Below the pieces are notes generated by a model. The model did not search any database, was not told the origin of the DNA, and saw nothing but the letters and a program-made list of their open reading frames with translations. 64,000 nucleotides of DNA from Shewanella putrefaciens (GTDB taxonomy: Bacteria > Pseudomonadota > Gammaproteobacteria > Enterobacterales > Shewanellaceae). Position numbers and translations under genes: made by a program. Below, one piece after another: positions 30,482-38,140 of this stretch; position 1 is the stretch's first letter, and the number at the start of each line of letters is the position of its first letter. The stretch lies in assembly GCF_016406305.1 (NCBI RefSeq), contig NZ_CP066369.1:452501-516500 (forward strand), written 5' to 3'.

Positions 30482-31663
30482 CTAGTTTGCCGTTTTTAAC
30501 AAGCTCATTGCGGCCGGAATACTGTCAATTCCGCACTCTTGTAGCGTTTCATTTATACCTTCTGAAAATTTTATTTGGTGTTGTCGTACAACATGATAAA
30601 TCTGAAAGCACATAACGATATCGCTTTCTGATAATCCTTTGTTTTTATAGGCGACGGCAGATAGATAGCAGCGGACCATAAAACAGTCTAGTACGAGTAA
30701 GCGGAATGCTACCCAAGGTTGCTGAGTATCTATAAATGGAAAGTGATTATGATAAATTGAGTATAAAATGTATCGGTCAAAGAGATCGGGATGATTAACA
30801 AGAGCAGGCATAGCGTACTCATCCCATGCATTATTTAATGCGTCAATTTGATAGTCATTTTGTTCATTGCACAATAAGGCAATCGCTTCATTTAGTGACG
30901 TAAATCGAGGTCTTAAACTTCTAGAATGGGACTTGCATAATTGGTCGTGTACCGAGAGAAAAGCCCTCATTTGAGGTTGTGGTGTGTAGGGGATTTTTTG
31001 ATATTGCTCCGTTATCAATTTTGACTCTGCAAGTAATTTGAGTTGTTGAAAGCGTTTATCTATCTCTGATATTGGCAGTTCATCTTGGCGGACTTGGTCA
31101 CTGACTTTAACTAAAAATCCAATTGCCATCAGTGCCTGTTGCCAATCTAGTCCCAAATTAATTAACAGATCTAAGCTGTATTCATAGGTCTTTTCTAACC
31201 AAAGGGGACTTGGCGATGACTGTCGTTTTATTCCACTCGTGTTTACATCAAATTGAAAAGCATCTTGGTTAAATAACACTAAGCGAGCGACTTCCGGGCA
31301 CGATAGCGATAGGCTCTCATATTTAGTCCCACCAAAAATATTATGGGTCCGTGGATAAGTTCGGCAGGTGTCACTAAGGGCTTTTTCCCCAGCTGTTGCA
31401 TGAATATTACAAAGCTTATGCTCATTGACAAATGGGCATGTTCCTTGGGGGTTGAGTTTTATTTGTGCCCAACGATCGGCATCTGTTTTTATTTCAACAA
31501 ACGCTATTTTTGCAATTGCCGCCAGTTGTGGATTTTTAATGGTATTTTTATAGCTCTTTTTATCGAAAGTGATCGTCCAATCGCTACAGCAACTGTCTTC
31601 GCATGCAGCACCGATGCAATTGAACAGCGTTACATAGCTTGGTTTTATGATGAGGTTATCCAT
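30482..31663 (-). CDS. fliB: FliB-family protein lysine N-methylase
   Basis: A 393-residue member of the FliB family, which in Salmonella methylates surface lysines of flagellin. The family's cysteine pattern is present: CIGAACEDSCCSDW at the N-terminus, CPFVNEHKLCNIH at about 70-85, then DTCRTYPR, which suggests an iron-sulfur cluster. No flagellin or other flagellar gene is in the window, so if flagellin is the target it acts in trans. It lies 174 bp downstream of the photolyase gene on the same strand. Base composition is somewhat more AT-rich than the neighbours. Confidence 0.88.
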   Translation of the reverse strand: MDNLIIKPSYVTLFNCIGAACEDSCCSDWTITFDKKSYKNTIKNPQLAAIAKIAFVEIKTDADRWAQIKLNPQGTCPFVNEHKLCNIHATAGEKALSDTCRTYPRTHNIFGGTKYESLSLSCPEVARLVLFNQDAFQFDVNTSGIKRQSSPSPLWLEKTYEYSLDLLINLGLDWQQALMAIGFLVKVSDQVRQDELPISEIDKRFQQLKLLAESKLITEQYQKIPYTPQPQMRAFLSVHDQLCKSHSRSLRPRFTSLNEAIALLCNEQNDYQIDALNNAWDEYAMPALVNHPDLFDRYILYSIYHNHFPFIDTQQPWVAFRLLVLDCFMVRCYLSAVAYKNKGLSESDIVMCFQIYHVVRQHQIKFSEGINETLQECGIDSIPAAMSLLKTAN

Positions 31664-31837
31664 TGGGCTATTGATTCTTTCTAATGTTCACTAAACATAA
31701 AGGTAACAAATCAATGTAGTTTGTGCCATTTTAGATTAAGCGTTTTGGAATTTAACTCGCTAAATAATAGAGATTAATTCTCTGGTCATCAGCGCTAAAT
31801 CGCCGTTGTGAAGGTCGAATCTTGGGGGGCTAAGTCG

Positions 31838-33427
31838 TTATAGCTGTTCAAGGTGATCTAAATGCTGCTCCGCCGTGGCCAGTATCGCCTGTTTAACCGA
31901 ATTCTCGGTTTTATCCCAAGTGCGGTAAAGCATGGCGATGCGCGGATTGTGTGACAGTTTTGCGCGGTGTTTATCCATAAAGCGCCAATACAGGCTATTT
32001 AACGGGCAGGCTGATTCGCCGCTCCGGGCGTTAATTTGATAATGGCATCCGGTGCAATAGTCGCTCATTTTATTGATATAACTGCCGCTCGCGGCATAGG
32101 GTTTAGTGCCGACAATACCGCCATCGGCAAACAGCGCCATACCGCGAGTATTGGGCATTTCGACCCATTCAATCGCATCCACATACACGCCCAAGTACCA
32201 TTTATCCACCTCCTTTGGGGCGATTTCAGTCAATAGACAAAAGTTGCCAATCACCATTAAGCGTTGAATATGATGGGCATAGGCAAAATCCAGTGATTGG
32301 GATAGGGCATGGCGCAGGCAATTCATGGAAGTCTTGCCATCCCAAAAGTAGTCGGGCAGCTTGTGTGCGGCCTCAAGGGCATTAATGCTGGCGTATCCGG
32401 GCATATTCGCCCAATAGATGCCGCGCACATATTCACGCCAGCCGAGGATTTGCCGAACAAAACCTTCGACTTGGGCAATCTCGATTTTTGGGTTTGCATG
32501 ATAGTGCTCAATCACCGCATGAGTCACTTCTAACGGGCTGATAAGTTTTGCGTTTAGGCTAAAGGAAAGCCGACTATGGTACAGGCTCCACTGCGCCGGA
32601 TGTTGCTGGGTCATCGCATCTTGAAAACGGCCAAAGGCGGGCAGGCAATATTCACAAAAATGCCTCAGGAGCTCGAGGCTTTGCGCACGGTTTATCGGCC
32701 AAAGTAAACGCGTATCCGCCTTGCCCATAGTATTAATCCCATGGCGTTGAAGGCGCTCGAGAATATCTTCCACATCGTGGCCAAACATCAAGGGTGTGGG
32801 TAATGATTTAATATCTTGGGATTTAAGCTTTTGCCTATTGCTCGCATCAAAATTCCATTGTCCACCGACAGGTTTGCCATCCTCCATTAAGATATTGAAT
32901 CTTTTGCGCATTCGCCGATAAAAATGCTCCATCAACCTGTGCTGCCCCTGGGCAAACTCCCTATCAATCTCGCCAAAGGGTAATAAAAAGTGCTCGGTAT
33001 CGACGCAATTTATAACGGCATTGGCAAGCTTTAGCTGGCTTAATTGAGCGAGGAGTCGATATTCGTCAGGCCGTTGATATTCAAACTTAATCGCCCCTGT
33101 TTCGGCGATATTGTGTTGGATCAAGGCATTAAGATCGGCAAAGTCTTGGGTCTCGTCGAGGGTGAGATAACGGACTTTATGCCCCGCAGCGTTAAGCTCG
33201 CTGGCAAACAGCGCCATGGCGCTAAAGAACGCACAGATCTTTTGCACATGGTGGGTCACATAGGTGTTTTCTTGATGCAATTCTGCAATCACATACAGCA
33301 CTTGATCATCAACGCGGTTAAACCAAGAATGCTGGGCATTGAGTTGATCGCCTAAAATTAGCCTGACTGTATGGAAGTGCTGTAATTGCTGCTGTAATTG
33401 CTGCTGTGATTGCTGCCGTAATTGCAT
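31838..33427 (-). CDS. Iron-sulfur bacterial cryptochrome/photolyase (PhrB-like)
   Basis: A 529-residue photolyase-related flavoprotein of the FeS-BCP group, whose members repair (6-4) photoproducts using FAD, a lumazine-type antenna and a 4Fe-4S cluster. The C-terminal half has the cluster cysteines in the expected layout: NCLRHALSQ, DYCTGCHYQ and ESACPLNSLYWRF. FAD-domain signatures include ILGWREYVRGIYW and IGNFCLLTEI. The N-terminal antenna domain begins VRLILGDQLNAQHSWF. Before it lies a Gln-rich stretch of about 20 residues coded by CAATTGCTG-type repeats; the true start may be uncertain there. The gene precedes fliB. Confidence 0.92.
   Translation of the reverse strand: MQLRQQSQQQLQQQLQHFHTVRLILGDQLNAQHSWFNRVDDQVLYVIAELHQENTYVTHHVQKICAFFSAMALFASELNAAGHKVRYLTLDETQDFADLNALIQHNIAETGAIKFEYQRPDEYRLLAQLSQLKLANAVINCVDTEHFLLPFGEIDREFAQGQHRLMEHFYRRMRKRFNILMEDGKPVGGQWNFDASNRQKLKSQDIKSLPTPLMFGHDVEDILERLQRHGINTMGKADTRLLWPINRAQSLELLRHFCEYCLPAFGRFQDAMTQQHPAQWSLYHSRLSFSLNAKLISPLEVTHAVIEHYHANPKIEIAQVEGFVRQILGWREYVRGIYWANMPGYASINALEAAHKLPDYFWDGKTSMNCLRHALSQSLDFAYAHHIQRLMVIGNFCLLTEIAPKEVDKWYLGVYVDAIEWVEMPNTRGMALFADGGIVGTKPYAASGSYINKMSDYCTGCHYQINARSGESACPLNSLYWRFMDKHRAKLSHNPRIAMLYRTWDKTENSVKQAILATAEQHLDHLEQL
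33370..33427 (-). repeat. Gln-rich codon repeat at the photolyase N-terminus
   Basis: Imperfect tandem copies of a 15-bp unit close to TAATTGCTGCTG lie at the 5' end of the photolyase gene and encode a run such as QQSQQQLQQQLQ. The stretch precedes the first conserved strand and is probably disordered. Confidence 0.8.
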
Positions 33428-33577
33428 TAGGTGGGCTCTGGTGAATGACTCTCGCGGTTACACATTTCGCGATTGGATATTGCTGAACATTACGGATTGC
33501 GGAACTGCGAGGATCACAAGGCAGGGTATTTGTACACTTCGTTTAGTTGCGTTTAAAAGGCTTTTAAAAGCAAAGTC
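33428..33577. other. Upstream region of the photolyase gene
   Basis: A 150-bp stretch between the photolyase start and the left hairpin-rich repeat. It should hold the photolyase promoter on the minus strand; no convincing site is seen. A short dyad AAAAGGCTTTT lies at 33555-33568. Confidence 0.4.
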
Positions 33578-33942
33578 AAAGTCGTGGGGCTTCACCCCCT
33601 GATTTTTTAATAAAGAGTCGACCAAGGAGGACTGCTCGTCCTATCCTCCTTGCTATTGTTTTCACAAGCAGCCAAGACGCCCCTAGCGAAGTTACATGCA
33701 TTAGTTAGTGGCTTCGTGCTTATTCGAAAATCGCTAACGCTTCCGATGGTTCCGCTTTACATCCATGTAAAGCACTCCAGTTCGGCAGTCCCTGCCTCTC
33801 GCTCATAAGCTCGAAAATCACCGATTTTCATTCGCCCCTTCCCCGAAAGCTACGCAGACGTCCTGTCTGCGTCACACGCGATCCTTTTAATAAAGAGTCT
33901 TCAACGCCCTTCAGTAACTTCGCAGAGGAAGGTGAACTTCTG
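33578..33942 (-). repeat. Left copy of a hairpin-rich structured repeat
   Basis: This copy is inverted relative to the one at 35144-35379. Read on the minus strand, both run from AGTTCACCT, through an AAGTT-type block and GGGCG, to several hairpins, GAAGCGNTAGC, TAGGGGCGTC, a shared 34-bp segment (33619-33652) and a GGGGtgaaGCCCC hairpin ending CGACTTT. Hairpins here are ACGCAGAC/GTCTGCGT (33852-33872), GAAAATC/GATTTTC (about 33812-33828), GCTTTAC/GTAAAGC (33754-33773) and CCAAGGAGGA/TCCTCCTTG (33622-33652). A 15-bp direct repeat, TTTTAATAAAGAGTC (33605-33619 and 33885-33899), is absent from the right copy. No gene is credible here. Confidence 0.88.
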
Positions 33943-34021
33943 ATCCTTAGGTATTGGTTGTGTATCAAAAAAGAATTTAGCCTTTTCCATCTATAGATGG
34001 CATTACTTTATGATTACTACT
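33943..34021. other. 3' flank of the DUF2971 gene
   Basis: AT-rich stretch between the left repeat and the DUF2971 stop codon. The short dyad CCATCTATAGATGG (33987-34000) could be a weak terminator for the leftward gene; AATTCTTTTTT follows on that strand. Confidence 0.5.
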
Positions 34022-34969
34022 TTATCGATAAGCTGTAATTTGATGTGCGCAATATGTAAGTGCCCTATATTTGTCAGGATGTTCATTTGCTAATTGCTTA
34101 GCATAATACTCAAGTTTATGATAGCCAGGCCCGTCAACCTCTTCATACTGTACATGATAATTAAATAAGTACTCAATTGCTTCATTTGTATTGGGGTCGC
34201 ATTTTGCTCCCAATATTATCATATGATAGTTATCAAAAGAGAAAGTAGGACTTATGTTTAACTCATAATATGGGACTAGTGAATTTTTACTAGCTCTAAT
34301 TTTTATATCTGTTTTAGGTGTTATAGATATAGACCTTTCTTCTTTTTCATATGAAAAATCAGTATGTTTCCATGCGGATATTCGTATTAATAAACTTATG
34401 TATTTTAACTTTTCTTCACTCGAAAGTGATGGGATGTTTTTTAGTTTTGAGTCGTTTTTCTCTATTTCTATAAAGTAATCATTGAATTCAATAATTAACT
34501 CATCAATATAACTTTTAATATCTTTGTATTCACATTTTATTAATTTAGTTACAAATGGTTTTTTAAAGCACTCATCATATATTGAACCAGTAATTGGAGG
34601 AAAAAGGTTCCAATTTGCTTCAGATCTATTATCCCAAAGGCTTCGATTGAAACCTATACAAGCACCTTGACAATCATCAGCATAAAGTCGCCATTGTGCT
34701 AAAGAGTCATAGTTATTCGAAAAGCTACATATACCCAAAGAGTAATCTCGAGTAAAATTGTTAAAATAAATCTGCAATTGATTTGAGGCGTTTATATATT
34801 TAATATCTTTAAGCTTCTCAATAAGTTTGTTATAAATAATTGATACTTCATTTTTGTCATTTAAAAATCTATAATCTGTAAACCAGATTTTATTATTTCC
34901 AACAATCCCAAGCAAACCATTCATTGTAGTGAAGTGATATAGGCTGCTAACATTTTGTTCGTCACTCAT
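34022..34969 (-). CDS. DUF2971-domain protein in a putative mobile cassette
   Basis: A 315-residue soluble protein of the DUF2971 family, function unknown. Family features are LYHFTTMNGLLGIVGNNKIWF, the TDYRFLNDKNE segment, SLAQWRLYADDCQGACIGF and the C-terminal TDFSYEKEERSI. The N-terminal Tyr-His-x-Thr plus a late Glu-rich motif recalls the layout of ADP-ribosyltransferase folds such as DarT and KptA, but this is only a resemblance. The gene is strikingly AT-rich with A/T-ending codons, unlike all neighbours, and sits between two inverted hairpin-rich repeats. GGAG lies 10 nt before the ATG. Transfer from another source is likely; DUF2971 genes often occur in variable islands. Confidence 0.88.
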   Translation of the reverse strand: MSDEQNVSSLYHFTTMNGLLGIVGNNKIWFTDYRFLNDKNEVSIIYNKLIEKLKDIKYINASNQLQIYFNNFTRDYSLGICSFSNNYDSLAQWRLYADDCQGACIGFNRSLWDNRSEANWNLFPPITGSIYDECFKKPFVTKLIKCEYKDIKSYIDELIIEFNDYFIEIEKNDSKLKNIPSLSSEEKLKYISLLIRISAWKHTDFSYEKEERSISITPKTDIKIRASKNSLVPYYELNISPTFSFDNYHMIILGAKCDPNTNEAIEYLFNYHVQYEEVDGPGYHKLEYYAKQLANEHPDKYRALTYCAHQITAYR

Positions 34970-35143
34970 TGTAGGTTACTCCTTTATTCAGATTATATAA
35001 ATCTGGCCACCCTAGATAAAACTAGAACATAATACACAGTCAGTTTGCCAACAACCTGTTTTGGCTAAAAATATTAACTTGAAAGATAATGAAAGATGGG
35101 GCATGCAAGACTCTTTTTAGATTTATAGCCAACACAGTAGTTA
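34970..35143 (-). promoter_or_regulatory. AT-rich upstream region of the DUF2971 gene
   Basis: About 170 bp between the gene start and the right repeat. It should carry the leftward promoter. Several A/T hexamers could serve as a -10 element, but no convincing pair is seen. A short ORF starting at 35089 runs into the repeat and is not credible. Confidence 0.4.
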
Positions 35144-35379
35144 CAGGAGTTCACCTCCCCCTCGGAGTTGCCGCAGGGCGAATAGACAAATTGCGTGAGT
35201 CTCGCCATGGATGGCGAGCTAGCTTTCGCAGGTGCATGGACGCATCCTTCGGAAGCGATAGCAAATTTGGCTTTATGCCCAAGGGGCTTTCAACTCCGTT
35301 AGGGGCGTCAAGGAGCATCCAAGGAGGATAGGACGAGCAGTCCTCCTTGGTCGGGTGTGGGGTGAAGCCCCACGACTTT
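35144..35379 (+). repeat. Right copy of the hairpin-rich structured repeat
   Basis: This copy reads on the plus strand in the same order as the left copy does on the minus strand. Its 34-bp segment 35320-35353 is identical to the reverse complement of 33619-33652. Hairpins are CTCGCC/GGCGAG with loop ATGGAT (35201-35218), CCAAGGAGGA/TCCTCCTTGG (35319-35350) and GGGGtgaaGCCCC (about 35359-35371). The ATGGAT loop is the same as in the left copy, while the stem is different. TTCGGAAGCGATAGC and TAGGGGCGTC also match the left copy. It lacks the extra hairpins and the 15-bp direct repeat found there. Confidence 0.88.
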
Positions 35380-35501
35380 AAGTGTTATCGTGGAAAATAG
35401 AATATTTATCAGTTTGATACTACCAACTCAGCCTTTAGCGCAGAGCTTTCTAGCTTGGCACTATTAAGGTGTGGCGGGCTATTCAACCGATTAGCAACCG
35501 A
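35380..35501. other. Spacer between the right repeat and the DUF971 gene
   Basis: About 120 bp with no gene. It holds the 3' untranslated part of the hslVU-DUF971 transcript; no clear terminator is seen. Confidence 0.4.
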
Positions 35502-35888
35502 TTAATTGTATTTAATATTCATCGCGATCAGTGGCTCGCGTGAGGCCTTTTCGGCGCGCAGGCGGGCTAGGTATTTTTCCCATAAATCCACTTGGTGAGT
35601 AGCGAGGTCGTAGAGCACTTTCCACGAGAATAGGCCGGTATCGTGGCCATCGTCGAAGACGATTTTTACGGCGTAATTGCCGACGGGTTCGATGCTGGTG
35701 ATATTGACGTTTTTCTTGTGGGTGACCAGTTTGGGATTGCCGTGACCATGCACTTCAGCGGAGGGTGAGTAGACTCTGAGCATCTCGCAGCTGAGTTGAT
35801 ACTGCTCACCATTGTCGAAGCTGATTTCTAAAATGCGCGATTTACGTTTTAATTTGAGGTCGATGACATTGGGGGTTGCAGTGGTCAT
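35502..35888 (-). CDS. DUF971 (GBBH-like N-terminal domain) protein
   Basis: A 128-residue protein of the DUF971 family, a small domain also found at the N-terminus of gamma-butyrobetaine hydroxylase, where it binds zinc. Typical segments are LEISFDNGEQYQLSCEMLRVYSPSAE, the VNITSIEPVGNYAVKIVFDDGHDTGLFSW core and LYDLATHQ. A chaperone-like or metal-binding role is often proposed and is unproven. It follows hslU on the same strand after 227 bp containing a strong dyad; the hslVU-DUF971 arrangement is widespread in Gammaproteobacteria. Confidence 0.92.
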   Translation of the reverse strand: MTTATPNVIDLKLKRKSRILEISFDNGEQYQLSCEMLRVYSPSAEVHGHGNPKLVTHKKNVNITSIEPVGNYAVKIVFDDGHDTGLFSWKVLYDLATHQVDLWEKYLARLRAEKASREPLIAMNIKYN

Positions 35889-36019
35889 AGGTTGGTTACC
35901 AAAAAATGCTAGGGATAAGATAACGGCTCACTAAAATAACGCTTGGTTAATGTAGCCATTCGCGGCCAAGGATACAAAGGGTATGCCTTAGCCCTGATCA
36001 CAGTTTTACACTTAGGTGA

Positions 36020-36050
36020 CTGGTTTGGCATCAACAGCATGCCAAACCAG
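36020..36050. other. 12-bp perfect dyad between hslU and the DUF971 gene
   Basis: CTGGTTTGGCAT / ATGCCAAACCAG with a 7-nt spacer. The hairpin is strong but no T tract follows on either strand, so it is not a standard terminator. It may protect the hslU mRNA 3' end or act as a processing site. Confidence 0.75.
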
Positions 36051-36115
36051 CTTAAGGGCAAGCCCAATCAACTTTGTTCTACTACGAACTTTGACCGCTT
36101 ACGAGCTTTGAGCGC

Positions 36116-37444
36116 TTAGAGGATAAAGCGGCTTAAGTCTTCGTCTTGGACTAAGTTATCTAAGTGGTCGCTGACGTAGTCGGCGTCGATCACAAAGGCG
36201 GAGCCTGATTTTTCCGATGCCTCGTAGGAGATATCTTCCATTAGCCTTTCCATCACAGTGTGCAGGCGACGGGCACCGATGTTTTCGGTGCGCTCGTTGA
36301 CTTGCCATGCGGCCTTGGCGATGCTCTCAATACCCGATTCGGTAAACTCGACTTTAACGCCTTCTGTGCCCATTAGCGCCACATATTGCTCGGTGAGCGA
36401 GGCGTGTGGTTCGGTCAGAATACGTTTAAAATCATCGGCTGAGAGTGCATCTAACTCAACGCGGATTGGCAGACGGCCTTGCAACTCAGGGATCAAATCC
36501 GATGGCTTAGACATCTGGAACGCGCCCGAGGCAATAAACAGAATGTGGTCGGTTTTCACCATGCCGTGTTTAGTGGTCACAGTGCAACCTTCAACCAGCG
36601 GCAGCAGGTCGCGCTGCACGCCTTCGCGGGATACGTCTGGGCCTGAGGTTTCGCCACGCTTACAGATTTTATCGATTTCATCGAGGAACACTATGCCGTG
36701 TTGCTCAACCAATTCAATGGCTTGCTCTTTTAAATCTTCCTGATTCACCAGTTTAGCCGCTTCTTCTTCGATCAACAGCTTAAAGGCTTCTTTGATCTTC
36801 ATCTTGCGGCGTTTTGCCGGTGCTTGGCCCATATTTTTAAACAGGCTTTGCAGTTGGTTGGTCATTTCTTCCATGCCGGGTGGCGACATGATTTCGATAC
36901 CAATTTGTGGCTGAGCCACGTCGATATCGATTTCTTTGTCGTCCAATTGGCCTTCACGTAGCTTCTTGCGGAAGATCTGACGAGTGTTTGAACTCGAGTC
37001 GGTTTCAGTGTTGTCCCAGTCGTTTTTCGGCTTAGGCAACAGGGCATCGAGAATGCGTTCTTCGGCGTGTTCTTCGGCGCGTTGGCGACACTTACCCATT
37101 TGTTGCTCGCGGGTCAGCTTGATGGCGATATCAGTTAAATCACGGATGATTTGCTCGACTTCTTTCCCCACATAACCGACTTCGGTGAACTTGGTCGCTT
37201 CAACCTTGATAAATGGCGCGTTAGCCAGCTTAGCTAAACGGCGGGCAATTTCGGTTTTACCCACGCCGGTTGGGCCAATCATCAGAATGTTTTTTGGGGT
37301 GACTTCTTGACGAAAGTCGGCATCCAACTGCATGCGGCGCCAGCGGTTACGCAGGGCGACGGCGACGGAGCGTTTGGCCTTTTTCTGGCCAATGATATGT
37401 GCATCCAGCTCGTGGACAATCTCACGGGGGGTCATTTCAGACAT
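36116..37444 (-). CDS. hslU: HslU, ATPase subunit of the HslUV protease
   Basis: AAA+ unfoldase that feeds substrates to the HslV peptidase. The start at 37444 gives 442 residues beginning [20 protein letters not shown], the usual N-terminus, with AGGAA upstream; the longer ORF from 37525 would overlap hslV. Walker A is [13 protein letters not shown], the pore loop region [14 protein letters not shown], Walker [10 protein letters not shown], and the sensor-2 arginine lies in the segment [14 protein letters not shown]. The C-terminus EDLSRFIL is the conserved tail that docks into HslV. It lies 19 bp after hslV and shares its heat-shock promoter. Confidence 0.98.
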   Translation of the reverse strand: MSEMTPREIVHELDAHIIGQKKAKRSVAVALRNRWRRMQLDADFRQEVTPKNILMIGPTGVGKTEIARRLAKLANAPFIKVEATKFTEVGYVGKEVEQIIRDLTDIAIKLTREQQMGKCRQRAEEHAEERILDALLPKPKNDWDNTETDSSSNTRQIFRKKLREGQLDDKEIDIDVAQPQIGIEIMSPPGMEEMTNQLQSLFKNMGQAPAKRRKMKIKEAFKLLIEEEAAKLVNQEDLKEQAIELVEQHGIVFLDEIDKICKRGETSGPDVSREGVQRDLLPLVEGCTVTTKHGMVKTDHILFIASGAFQMSKPSDLIPELQGRLPIRVELDALSADDFKRILTEPHASLTEQYVALMGTEGVKVEFTESGIESIAKAAWQVNERTENIGARRLHTVMERLMEDISYEASEKSGSAFVIDADYVSDHLDNLVQDEDLSRFIL

Positions 37445-37463
37445 AATATTCCTCACGGGCTGT

Positions 37464-37988
37464 TTAGTAATTGAGTTCTTCAATCGTCTTGAATTGATTG
37501 GTAAATACGCAAATATCGCCTGCAATAGTTAGCGATTTTTCAGCAATTTCCAGCGCCGATAACTCGGTATTTTGTAGCAGCGCCAGTGCCGCCGCTTGGG
37601 CATAGTTTCCGCCCGAGCCGATAGCGACTAAGTCGTGTTCTGGCTGCACTACATCGCCATTACCTGTGATGATGAGTGACGCTTCTGCATCCGCCACGAC
37701 CAGCATAGCTTCGAGTTTGCGTAGTATTCGGTCGGTACGCCAATCTTTGGCCAGTTCGACGGCCGAGCGCAGTAAATGGCCTTGGTGCATTTCGAGTTTG
37801 GACTCGAAACGCTCGAATAGGGTGAAGGCATCGGCGGTGCCGCCTGCAAAACCGGCCAGCACTTTGTTGTGATACAAGCGACGCACTTTCTTGGCGTTAC
37901 CTTTCATGACGGTATTGCCTAGGGAGACTTGGCCATCGCCGGCGATGACAACTTGATTATTACGGCGTACTGATACGATAGTGGTCAC
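37464..37988 (-). CDS. hslV: HslV, peptidase subunit of the HslUV protease
   Basis: Threonine peptidase related to the proteasome beta subunit; 174 residues, the usual length. Removal of the initiator Met exposes the catalytic Thr of TTIVSVRR. Conserved segments include [20 protein letters not shown] and [17 protein letters not shown], plus the [14 protein letters not shown] cation-site region. It is the first gene of hslV-hslU. A sigma-32-type promoter lies 56-83 bp upstream, directly after the terminator of the pseudopilin gene. Confidence 0.98.
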   Translation of the reverse strand: MTTIVSVRRNNQVVIAGDGQVSLGNTVMKGNAKKVRRLYHNKVLAGFAGGTADAFTLFERFESKLEMHQGHLLRSAVELAKDWRTDRILRKLEAMLVVADAEASLIITGNGDVVQPEHDLVAIGSGGNYAQAAALALLQNTELSALEIAEKSLTIAGDICVFTNQFKTIEELNY

Positions 37989-38043
37989 AATGAATCCTCT
38001 TCTCTGGCCCGAGGGTTAAATCACTCGGTGGATGATGGAGTAG

Positions 38044-38071
38044 ATATGGGGATAGATGGCAATAATTCAAG
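38044..38071 (-). promoter_or_regulatory. Sigma-32 heat-shock promoter of hslVU
   Basis: Read on the minus strand, CTTGAA (38066-38071) and CCCCATAT (38044-38051) are separated by 14 nt. This fits the sigma-32 consensus CTTGAAA-N11-15-CCCCATnT almost exactly. E. coli hslVU is also a sigma-32 operon. Confidence 0.9.
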
Positions 38072-38079
38072 TTATCGAA

Positions 38080-38118
38080 GAAAAAGCCACAGGGAGTCGG
38101 GGATTTTTTGCCCTGTGG
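38080..38118 (-). terminator. Intrinsic terminator of the pseudopilin gene
   Basis: The stem CCACAGGG / CCCTGTGG with a 16-nt loop is followed by CTTTTTCTT when read leftward. It separates the pseudopilin gene from the hslV promoter, which begins only 9 bp downstream. Confidence 0.85.
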
Positions 38119-38140
38119 CGAACGTTGATCTACTGGTGCG

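Noticed and set aside
33660..35330. Integron attC sites or a gene cassette array
   Set aside because: Sequences such as GTTAGGGG were checked, but no paired R'/R'' core sites in the attC layout and no integrase are present.
35089..35331. An 80-codon ORF overlapping the right hairpin repeat
   Set aside because: It reads through the structured repeat, lacks a clear Shine-Dalgarno and has the low-quality composition typical of repeat-derived ORFs.
33578..35379. A complete insertion sequence
   Set aside because: No transposase ORF is present, the inverted copies are divergent over most of their length, and no target duplication is seen.
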